A stretch of DNA of 64,000 bases, taken from NCBI RefSeq assembly GCF_014652915.1, contig NZ_BMZS01000008.1, positions 124,001 through 188,000 on the forward strand, read 5' to 3'. Position numbers and translations under genes: made by a program. Positions within the stretch are counted from its first letter, which is position 1, and every line of letters begins with the position of its first letter. Of the stretch, positions 1-6,295 are shown in pieces. This stretch comes from Thalassobaculum fulvum. GTDB taxonomy: Bacteria > Pseudomonadota > Alphaproteobacteria > Thalassobaculales > Thalassobaculaceae. Under the pieces are notes generated by a model. The model ran no database searches. It was not told the DNA's origin and was given only the letters and a program-made list of their open reading frames with translations.

Positions 1-86
1 AAATGCGCGTTGCCGGTCTTCAGGTCGTGGATGCGATCGCGGTACTCGGGAAATTCGGTGCCGATATCGTGGTGGAAATCGCCCAT
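1..86 (-). CDS. DUF465 (YdcH-like) small protein, 5' part only
   Basis: Only the first 28 codons lie in the window, and the gene runs off the left edge. The N-terminus reads MGDFHHDIGTEFPEYRDRIH and continues DLKTGNAHF. That is the usual opening of DUF465/YdcH proteins, short cytoplasmic helical-hairpin proteins of about 60-80 residues with no firmly assigned function. An AGGAG stretch about 10 bases before the ATG supports the start. The family assignment rests on the FPEYRDRIHDLK-type motif alone. The gene points away from the CHAT operon to its right. Confidence 0.75.
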   Translation of the reverse strand, partial: MGDFHHDIGTEFPEYRDRIHDLKTGNAH

Positions 87-260
87 GTGGTCTCGCTCCT
101 GGTGGGTTGCTGCGCGAACCTAGCAGCCGGCCTGCGCCTCAAGGATGACCTGGATCAAGTCCACGTCGCCACGCCAGCCCCACCAGGATTGCCGTGCCGC
201 CGGCCGACCGCCGAAGCGCGGTACGCGACGCGGATGCAGAGCACCCTGTCCGCGATTGAC

Positions 261-289
261 TTGGCAAATCCATCAACCGAAGATCGAAT
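261..289 (+). promoter_or_regulatory. Candidate sigma-70 promoter of the CHAT operon
   Basis: TTGGCA at 261-266 and TCGAAT at 284-289 are separated by 17 bases, giving 5/6 and 4/6 matches to the consensus hexamers. Transcription would begin near 296, about 29 bases before the first gene. This is a consensus match only. Confidence 0.4.
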
Positions 290-324
290 ACTGCAGAACT
301 CGAAGTGATAGCAGGGAGGGTGCC

Positions 325-600
325 GTGGTCTTCTCCATCGGGCCGTTCTTCTTCGGCGTCGTGATCGGCTTCATCACCTACCGAACGCTGCGGCACACCA
401 AGAATTCGGGGATCTCGGATCTCGCGACCGTCATCGGCGCCGTGGGCGGCGGAACCGTCCTGACCTTGTTCCAGACCGGCACAGACCGGTTCGACAGCTA
501 TGCCATCGGGCTGGCGGCCGGGTTCTTCGCCTATCTCGCGATCGCGCTTCTTCTGGCCGGCAGAGACAAGACCGCGACCTTCCTCGGCGACGACGGCTAG
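325..600 (+). CDS. Small three-helix membrane protein paired with a CHAT protease
   Basis: This 91-residue protein is not recognised as a member of a named family. Three hydrophobic segments are visible, at about residues 3-19 (starting FSIGPFFFGVV), 33-49 (LATVIGAVGGGTVLTLF) and 59-78. They are rich in Gly and Ala with GxxxG-like spacing, as in tightly packing helices. The tail GRDKTATFLGDDG is polar. The GTG start is chosen because GGGAGGG at 314-320 lies 4 bases upstream; the frame extends further left, but that part has no site and an unlike composition. The stop is 8 bases before the CHAT protease start, so the two genes are almost certainly co-transcribed and probably coupled. By analogy with protease-plus-pore pairs in bacterial conflict systems, it could be the membrane effector or a sensor partner. 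That role is inference. Confidence 0.6.
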   Translation: MVFSIGPFFFGVVIGFITYRTLRHTKNSGISDLATVIGAVGGGTVLTLFQTGTDRFDSYAIGLAAGFFAYLAIALLLAGRDKTATFLGDDG

Positions 601-608
601 GCCCGGCC

Positions 609-3371
609 ATGGAGCCGGTGAGTGCGCTGAAGGCTGCGCTCGGCGATCCCGTCGGGTGGATCCGCATCGGCGCAATCCGGGCGGCTCAGGAACTCGCGCC
701 GACCCGGGCCGGCGGCCTGCTCGCCGAGCATGCCGGGGCGCTCCGTCGTCCACTGGCGGTCGACGAGGCTTCGACCCTGGCCATCGCGATGGCGCATACC
801 CGAGAGAACCCGCTTCCGCTAACCGCGGAGCTGCTGCAGGTGCCGCAGGACAGGCTGCGCGAGGCCCTGGCCGGCAACCGCGCGGACTGGTTCGAATTCC
901 TGCGTGCGTCGGTGACCTCCGCCGGATTGCGCGGACCGGTCGGCGTCATCGGGCCGCTGATCGCGGCGTGGAACGGGCTGAGCTACCCCCCGGCGGCTCT
1001 CAGGCCGGGGAGGTCGGCGGCCCATCGCGCACAGGCCGCGAAGTCCGCTCTCGACCGGTGGAGCCGGATGCATGCGGACCCGGCGGCGGCGGCCGGCGCG
1101 TTCGAGGCGGTTCGCACGATGCTCGAGCGCGAAGACACGGCCGCAGCCGCGGATGCTCTGATTGCCGTCGCCTTGACCGACCCGCACGAATGGACGCGCG
1201 TCGTCGCCAGGAAGGCGGCCAGCGAACTTGGCCTCGACGCCGCCACACCGCTGCTCCGCAAGCTCGCGGGCGACGACGGACCGCATCCGGACGCCGACGC
1301 CGTCTGGGCCATCGCCCGCGACGACCGTCGCGAATCGATCGACGGGCTGACCCCCGAGGGGCTCTCGATGTTTCTGACGGCGGAAGCCCTCGAGGATTTC
1401 GCCGACCCGGCGACCGGCGCCGCGGTCGCGGCGGCGGCCATCGGCTGGGACGGCGACGCACGCGCGCGGGTCGTCCGGGTCGCCGGGCGAATGTCGGCGT
1501 CGGCGGCGCTGCCTGCCCTGGTCTGGTCCGCCCGACACCTGCCGTCGCCGCGGGAACGCGCCCGAGCCGCCGAGGTCTTGCACCGCATCGTCGCGCTGGA
1601 CGGTGCGCTCGATGCCCCGTTCCATCACATCCACCGGATCGAGTTCCCCCACGGGCATCTGGACTGGCTGCTCGACCTGGTGGCGCGGAACCGCACGCAG
1701 ACGAGCTGGGATGGCGATCCGGGCGTGGCGATCCCGATCCTTCGCGAGGCGATCGAAGCGCTGCCCGATATGGTCGGCACGGTGGGCCAAGCCTATTCCA
1801 CCGCGCGGACTGCCCACCTGGCGATGCTGTTCGGTTCGCACGTGCCGACGATCAGGCACCTGTTCGGGGACCGGCCGCTTCCCAAGGCACGACTCGAACG
1901 CGAGCCGAAGATCGACTTTCCCGAGCAGTGCTCCGTCGACGCCGAGGTGACGCTGACGGTGCAGCTGCGCGCCGTCGCCGGGCCGGCCGTCGGGCCGGTC
2001 GCCGTTCCGTTCGACGAGGGCGAGGCCGAGGTCGAGTTGCTGGTGGTCGTACAGGCGCCGGGTTTCTCGGTCCGGGAGCCCGTCAAGGCCATGACCGTGC
2101 CACGGGACGGGTCGTCGGAAACCGTCGCCTTCGCCCTGCGTCCGCGGGCCGCCGGCGAGCAGGTGATCGACGTGAAGTTCATGCATGGCACCGCGACCAT
2201 CGGACAGAGCTGCGTCGCCACCAGGGTGATCGAGCGGACCGAGACGACGCCGGAGAGCGCGGGCACCGCCGCGGTGACGATGTTGGAACCGATCGATGCC
2301 GAAGCACTTGAGCTGGCCGGCGTCGCGGAGGCGACGTTCCTCGTTCAGACGGCCGACAATGGCAGGCTCGACTGGACCCTGGTGCGCCCGACCGGTCCCC
2401 GCGAGTTCCTCGGTCAGTCGTCGGGGGCTTTCGAGCCGGCCCGGGTGGCGGCATGGCAGGTCGAGCAATCCCGGCTGATCCGCGAGATGCTGGAGCCTGA
2501 ACCGACACCGGAGGACCTCGACGCCCTTCGCGCGCAACTCGCCGCCACCGGCAACGAGCTGTACGCCCAGATTGCGCCGAAGGGCCTGGAATCGGTGCTG
2601 GACGGCCTCAACGAGAACGCGCTGGTCGTCTTCGACTGCGACGCCGATTGGATTCCGTGGGAGCTGCTCGCCAGCCGTCCCGAGGGCACCCTGTGGGGCG
2701 AGCGGTTCGTGCTCGTGCGATCGCCGGTCGCGAGCCGCCCGCCGCATGCGACGATCGCGACCCCCACTACCGTCACCACCGCGCTCGACCGGGCGCTCCT
2801 GGTGGTCGGCGACGAGATCGATCGGCCCGGCCGGGTCGGCCAGTTGACCTTCGGCCGCATGGAGGCCCGCGCGGCGCCGCCCCTGATAAAGGCCAGCTGG
2901 GCGGAGCTGCAGCGCGACGTGGCCGGCAAGGACATCGTGCACTTCGTCTGCCACGGCCGCCAGCAGCCCAGCTACCATCTCAGCTACCGCGAGGGTGTCG
3001 CGGGAAGACTGCTGCCGAGGCAGGTGCACGCCCTCGGCGTGAAATGGGGCGCCGTGGTGTTCGCCAACGCTTGCAGTTCCGGCGCCTCCGATCTGCTGCT
3101 GTCGGATTTCCAGAGCTTCGGGCGGGAGTTCTACTATGCCGGCGCCCGCCCGTTCATCGGCACGCTCGGGCCGGTGCCGACACGGGAGGCGGTGGAGTTC
3201 GCGGGCCTGTTCTACGAACACTTCGCGATCGCCGGACTGCCCGCGGGACATGCCCTTCGCATGGCTCGCCAGGACGCCGCCCGACGGTTCAAGCGTCCGG
3301 TGTGGCTGTTCTACTGCCTGTACGGGAGCCCGTCGGTGGTGCGGCGCTGGAGCACGGCGCCTCGGGCGTGA
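609..3371 (+). CDS. HEAT-like repeat / beta-sandwich / CHAT-domain (caspase-like) protease
   Basis: This 920-residue protein has no signal peptide or membrane segment. Residues about 1-420 are Ala/Leu-rich helical pairs resembling HEAT or Armadillo repeats. Residues about 437-545 are alternating hydrophobic strands typical of an Ig-like beta-sandwich (for example ELLVVVQAPGFSV). Residues about 640-915 form a CHAT domain, the caspase/separase-like clan CD peptidase fold. Its dyad is visible as His782 in HFVCHG and Cys822 in ANACSSG, followed by the typical FIGTLGPVPT and GHALRMAR elements. CHAT proteins are known as peptidases in gasdermin-type and Craspase-type defence. Here the helical repeats would be the sensor or scaffold and the CHAT domain the effector. 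It follows the small membrane protein by 8 bases. The TGA lies within the -35 box of the aroG promoter, so the operon ends here. Confidence 0.85.
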   Translation: MEPVSALKAALGDPVGWIRIGAIRAAQELAPTRAGGLLAEHAGALRRPLAVDEASTLAIAMAHTRENPLPLTAELLQVPQDRLREALAGNRADWFEFLRASVTSAGLRGPVGVIGPLIAAWNGLSYPPAALRPGRSAAHRAQAAKSALDRWSRMHADPAAAAGAFEAVRTMLEREDTAAAADALIAVALTDPHEWTRVVARKAASELGLDAATPLLRKLAGDDGPHPDADAVWAIARDDRRESIDGLTPEGLSMFLTAEALEDFADPATGAAVAAAAIGWDGDARARVVRVAGRMSASAALPALVWSARHLPSPRERARAAEVLHRIVALDGALDAPFHHIHRIEFPHGHLDWLLDLVARNRTQTSWDGDPGVAIPILREAIEALPDMVGTVGQAYSTARTAHLAMLFGSHVPTIRHLFGDRPLPKARLEREPKIDFPEQCSVDAEVTLTVQLRAVAGPAVGPVAVPFDEGEAEVELLVVVQAPGFSVREPVKAMTVPRDGSSETVAFALRPRAAGEQVIDVKFMHGTATIGQSCVATRVIERTETTPESAGTAAVTMLEPIDAEALELAGVAEATFLVQTADNGRLDWTLVRPTGPREFLGQSSGAFEPARVAAWQVEQSRLIREMLEPEPTPEDLDALRAQLAATGNELYAQIAPKGLESVLDGLNENALVVFDCDADWIPWELLASRPEGTLWGERFVLVRSPVASRPPHATIATPTTVTTALDRALLVVGDEIDRPGRVGQLTFGRMEARAAPPLIKASWAELQRDVAGKDIVHFVCHGRQQPSYHLSYREGVAGRLLPRQVHALGVKWGAVVFANACSSGASDLLLSDFQSFGREFYYAGARPFIGTLGPVPTREAVEFAGLFYEHFAIAGLPAGHALRMARQDAARRFKRPVWLFYCLYGSPSVVRRWSTAPRA

Positions 3372-3396
3372 CAACCGGCACCGGGCGCCCTATAAC
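3368..3396 (+). promoter_or_regulatory. Promoter of the aroG leader transcript
   Basis: GTGACA at 3368-3373 and TATAAC at 3391-3396 are each 5/6 matches to consensus with an ideal 17-base spacer. The expected start site is near 3403, one base before the leader-peptide ATG at 3404. The -35 hexamer overlaps the stop codon of the CHAT gene. Confidence 0.75.
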
Positions 3397-3403
3397 CGTC
3401 CCC

Positions 3404-3484
3404 ATGACCCATTCGTTCGCCGGCTTCTGGTTTTACTTTAGCTATCCGCAGCCGCCGGCGGAGGCATGGGTGCGCGCGACCTAG
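3404..3484 (+). CDS. Aromatic amino-acid leader peptide of aroG (attenuation)
   Basis: This 26-codon frame has aromatic residues at F5, F8, W9, F10, Y11, F12, Y14 and W22, including the run FWFYFSY. It sits between a strong promoter and a terminator hairpin upstream of the DAHP synthase gene, which is the layout of a ribosome-dependent transcription attenuator. Scarcity of charged Phe, Tyr or Trp tRNA would stall the ribosome near codons 8-12 and free the segment at 3455-3461 to pair with the terminator's left arm. There is no Shine-Dalgarno between the -10 box and the ATG, and the predicted start site is at the ATG, so translation is probably leaderless, as described for rhizobial trpL. The peptide's product is not expected to have a further function, though trans roles of such leader RNAs are known in rhizobia. 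Confidence 0.85.
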   Translation: MTHSFAGFWFYFSYPQPPAEAWVRAT

Positions 3485-3510
3485 ACAGACAGCGCAGCAG
3501 ACCATCCCGA

Positions 3511-3537
3511 AGCCGCCGGCCCTCCCGGCGGCTTTTT
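3511..3537 (+). terminator. Attenuator terminator upstream of aroG
   Basis: A perfect 9-base-pair stem is formed by AGCCGCCGG (3511-3519) and CCGGCGGCT (3525-3533), with a 5-base loop and a following T run at 3533-3537. The left arm can alternatively pair over 7 bases with CCGGCGG at 3455-3461, inside the leader peptide frame. That pairing forms the competing antiterminator. The hairpin is 26 bases after the leader stop codon and 37 bases before the aroG start. Confidence 0.85.
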
Positions 3538-3574
3538 CGGTCGCCGGCGGGCCTCCACCCGGAGGACCCCACAA

Positions 3575-4675
3575 GTGAAGACCGTCACCGACGATATCCA
3601 GACCCAAGCCGAGGCGATCACGCCCGGCACCGACGACCTGCGCATCGCCGCGATCACCCCGCTCAGCCCGCCGGACGCGGTGATCGCCGAACTGCCGCGC
3701 GGCGACGCCGCCTCGCGCACCGTCGCCGGCGCCCGCAACGCGATCCACCGCATCCTGAGCGGCGAAGACGACCGCCTCGCCGTGGTCATCGGCCCGTGCT
3801 CGGTGCACGACCCCGAGGCGGCGCTGGACTACGCCGGCCGGCTGCTCGAGCAGCGCCGCCGGTTCGCCGGCGAGCTCGAGGTGGTGATGCGGGTGTACTT
3901 CGAGAAGCCGCGCACCACGGTCGGCTGGAAGGGGCTGATCAACGACCCCGACCTGGACGGCAGCTTCCGGATCGACCGCGGCCTGCGGCTGGCCCGCGGC
4001 CTGCTGCTCAGGATCGCCGAGATTGGACTGCCGGCCGGCTGCGAATTCCTCGACACCGCCACCCCGCAGTACTTCGCCGACCTGGTCGGCTGGGGGGCGA
4101 TCGGCGCCCGCACGACCGAGAGCCAGATCCACCGCGAGCTGGCGTCCGGGCTGTCCTGCCCGGTCGGCTTCAAGAACGGCACCGACGGCAGCGTCAAGAT
4201 CGCGGTCGACGCCGTGGTCTCGGCGGCCCAGCCGCACCATTTCCTGGCCGTCACCAAGAGCGGCCAGGCGGCGATCGCCGCCACGGCGGGCAACCCGGAC
4301 TGCCACGTCATCCTGCGCGGCGGCAACGACGGGCCGAACTTCGACGCCGCCAGCGTCGACGCCGCCTGCGCGATCGCCGAGAAGGCCGGGCTTCGCGGCC
4401 AGGTGATGATCGACGCCAGCCACGCCAACAGCGCCAAGAAGCCGGAGAACCAGCCGGCAGTGATCGACGACGTGGCCGGGCGCATCGCCGCCGGCGAGCG
4501 CCGCATCATCGGCGTCATGGCCGAGAGCAACCTGGTCGCCGGCCGCCAGGACCTGGAGCCGGGCAGGCCGCTGGTCTACGGCCAGAGCATCACCGACGGC
4601 TGCGTCGACTGGGAGACCTCGGTGGCGATGCTGGAGCGGCTGGCGGCAGCGGTGCGGGCACGGCGGGCCCGATGA
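3575..4675 (+). CDS. aroG: 3-deoxy-7-phosphoheptulonate (DAHP) synthase, class I
   Basis: The enzyme condenses phosphoenolpyruvate and erythrose 4-phosphate to DAHP, the committed step of the shikimate pathway for Phe, Tyr and Trp. The 366-residue length fits the AroF/G/H type. Recognisable motifs are VIGPCSVHDP (residues 70-79), EKPRTTVGWKGLINDPDLDG, GFKNGTDGS, ILRGGNDGPN and IDASHANSAKKPENQ, which supply PEP and metal-binding residues. The ATG is reached after a leader peptide and terminator, so expression should respond to aromatic amino-acid supply. Which amino acid inhibits the enzyme allosterically cannot be told from the sequence by eye. It is followed by a repeat pair and the convergent tesA gene. 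Confidence 0.97.
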   Translation: MKTVTDDIQTQAEAITPGTDDLRIAAITPLSPPDAVIAELPRGDAASRTVAGARNAIHRILSGEDDRLAVVIGPCSVHDPEAALDYAGRLLEQRRRFAGELEVVMRVYFEKPRTTVGWKGLINDPDLDGSFRIDRGLRLARGLLLRIAEIGLPAGCEFLDTATPQYFADLVGWGAIGARTTESQIHRELASGLSCPVGFKNGTDGSVKIAVDAVVSAAQPHHFLAVTKSGQAAIAATAGNPDCHVILRGGNDGPNFDAASVDAACAIAEKAGLRGQVMIDASHANSAKKPENQPAVIDDVAGRIAAGERRIIGVMAESNLVAGRQDLEPGRPLVYGQSITDGCVDWETSVAMLERLAAAVRARRAR

Positions 4676-4685
4676 CCGTCGCTTC

Positions 4686-4826
4686 GTGGGTTCCGGCTCG
4701 GCCTCGCCAGGGGTGGCGCGTCCGTCCGGAATGACGACAGGGGGAGGAGATCGGCAGTCCCGCTTTCTTCGTCATTCCGGACCGGACCGCCGACGGCGGG
4801 ACGGATCCGGACCCCACCCGCCGCCG
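4686..4826. repeat. Repeat pair A (REP/BIME-like), between aroG and tesA
   Basis: A forward copy at about 4686-4737 runs from GTGGGTTCCGG to CCGGAATGACG. An inverted copy at about 4771-4826 begins CGTCATTCCGG and ends near ATCCGGACCCCA. The spacer of about 33 bases is unique. The two inverted copies can form one long hairpin between these convergent genes and might serve as a bidirectional transcript end. Confidence 0.8.
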
Positions 4827-4833
4827 CAACCCC

Positions 4834-5556
4834 TCAGCCGCCGCGCTTCGCCCGAACCCGCTCGATCAGCGCCTCGACCGTCGGGAGGATCCCTTCGACG
4901 ATAACGCCGACGCCCTCGGCGGTCGGGTGGATTCCGTCGCCCTGGTTGAGCGAGGCGTTGGCGGCGACCCCGTCGAGGAAGAACGGATAGAACTCCACGT
5001 CGTACTTGCGGGCGAGATCCGCATAGACCTGCCGGAACGCCCGGCCGTAGTCGCGGCCCATGTTCGGCGGCGCCCGCATGCCCGCCAGCAGGGTCGGAAT
5101 GCCGCGCCTGTCCAGCTCGCCCAGCATCGCATCGAGGTTGCTGCGCAGCTCCTCGACCGCCAGCCCGCGCAGCCCGTCGTTGGCGCCGAGCTCGATGATC
5201 ACCGCGTCCGGGTTCTCGGCCAGCGACCAGGCCAGCCGGGCCTTGCCGCCGGCCGAGGTGTCGCCGGACACCCCCGCGTTCACCAGCCGGACCGCATGGC
5301 CCCTCTGCGTGAGCGCCGCCTGGAGCTGGGCCGGGAAGCTGGACGCCCTGCCGAGGCCGTAGCCGGCCATCAGCGAGTCGCCGAAACCCAGTATGGTGAT
5401 CGGATCGGCCGCCCGCCCCGTATGCGGCACGGCGAGCCCGAGAAGCAGCACCAGGACGGCCAGCGCTTTTATCGGTCCGGCCAAGGGACCATATGGGCGT
5501 GAGGCTCGCCGCCGGCACCGGGGTCCCACGGCAACGATGATGGAACGCGACACCAT
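4834..5556 (-). CDS. tesA: TesA-type GDSL esterase / lysophospholipase
   Basis: This is an SGNH-fold hydrolase acting on thioesters, aryl esters or lysophospholipids, predicted to be exported. Block I is GFGDSLMAGYGLG with nucleophile Ser61. Block III is the ELGANDGLRG segment, and block V has Asp207 and His210 in DGIHPT. A hydrophobic export segment (ALAVLVLLLGLAV) precedes the mature part starting near ADPITILG. Start choice is uncertain. The ATG at 5556 has GGGAGA upstream but overlaps the divergent ybbA start and gives a long N-region. GTG at 5528 or TTG at 5484 (216 residues) would leave room for promoters. tesA beside ybbA-ybbP genes is a widespread arrangement also seen in E. coli, suggesting a shared role in lipid handling. 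Confidence 0.9.
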   Translation of the reverse strand: MVSRSIIVAVGPRCRRRASRPYGPLAGPIKALAVLVLLLGLAVPHTGRAADPITILGFGDSLMAGYGLGRASSFPAQLQAALTQRGHAVRLVNAGVSGDTSAGGKARLAWSLAENPDAVIIELGANDGLRGLAVEELRSNLDAMLGELDRRGIPTLLAGMRAPPNMGRDYGRAFRQVYADLARKYDVEFYPFFLDGVAANASLNQGDGIHPTAEGVGVIVEGILPTVEALIERVRAKRGG

Positions 5557-6289
5557 GACTTCTCCCGACCGACCGCACGCCGCCCAGCCGGCAACGGCCG
5601 AGCCGATCATCCGCCTCGAGGGCGTCACCCTGAAACTGAGGAGTGCGGCCGGCGAGGTCAACGTGCTGCGCGGAATCGACCTGTCGGTGGCGGCCGGCGA
5701 GGCAGTCGGCGTGGTCGGCCCGTCGGGCGCCGGCAAGTCGACGCTGATGATGGTCGCGGCCGGGCTGGAGGCGCCGAGCACGGGCCTAGTCCGGGTAGCG
5801 GGGCGGGATCTCGTCGGGCTCGACGAGGATTCGCTGGCGCGGTTCCGGCGCGACCATGTCGGGATCGTGTTCCAGGCGTTCCGGCTGGTGCCGACGATGA
5901 CCGCCCTGGAGAACGTGGCGATCCCGCTGGAACTGGCGGGCCGGGCGGACGCCTTCGAGGCGGCCGAGGCGGCGCTCGCCCGGGTCGGCCTGGCGGCGCG
6001 CACCGACCACTACCCCGACCAGCTCTCCGGCGGCGAGCAGCAGCGCGTCGCCATCGCCCGCGCCTTCGTCGGCCGCCCGCGGCTGCTGCTGGCTGACGAG
6101 CCGACCGGCAACCTCGACGGCCGGACCGGCGACACCATCATCGAGCTGCTGTTCTCGCTGGCCCGCGACCACGGCACCACCCTGCTGCTGATCACCCACG
6201 ACACCACGCTGGCCGGGCGCTGCGACCGGGTGATCCACATCGCCGACGGCCGCATCGTCGACGGCGACGCCGCCCTGGCCGCGGAGTAG
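5555..6289 (+). CDS. ybbA: ABC transporter ATP-binding protein, YbbA/LolD type
   Basis: This 244-residue cytoplasmic ATPase energises the permease encoded 6 bases downstream. Walker A is GPSGAGKST at about residue 55, the signature is LSGGEQQRVAIARA, Walker B is LLLADEPTGNLDG, and the switch His is in LITHD. The sequence matches the MacB/LolD/YbbA branch that serves FtsX-like permeases and extracts lipids or peptides from the inner membrane. In-frame ATG codons also exist at 5537 and 5540. The one at 5555 is used because GGAA lies at a suitable distance and it leaves the least overlap with tesA. Confidence 0.93.
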   Translation: MTSPDRPHAAQPATAEPIIRLEGVTLKLRSAAGEVNVLRGIDLSVAAGEAVGVVGPSGAGKSTLMMVAAGLEAPSTGLVRVAGRDLVGLDEDSLARFRRDHVGIVFQAFRLVPTMTALENVAIPLELAGRADAFEAAEAALARVGLAARTDHYPDQLSGGEQQRVAIARAFVGRPRLLLADEPTGNLDGRTGDTIIELLFSLARDHGTTLLLITHDTTLAGRCDRVIHIADGRIVDGDAALAAE

Positions 6290-6295
6290 CCGGCC

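Noticed and set aside
145-324. Longer version of the small membrane protein starting at 145
   Set aside because: The added 60 residues are polar, unlike any membrane protein start, and lack a ribosome site. The GTG at 325 has GGGAGGG directly upstream.
325-600. Small CHAT-linked membrane protein as a bacterial gasdermin
   Set aside because: Gasdermins are about 250 residues of mixed alpha/beta structure; this is 91 residues with three hydrophobic helices.
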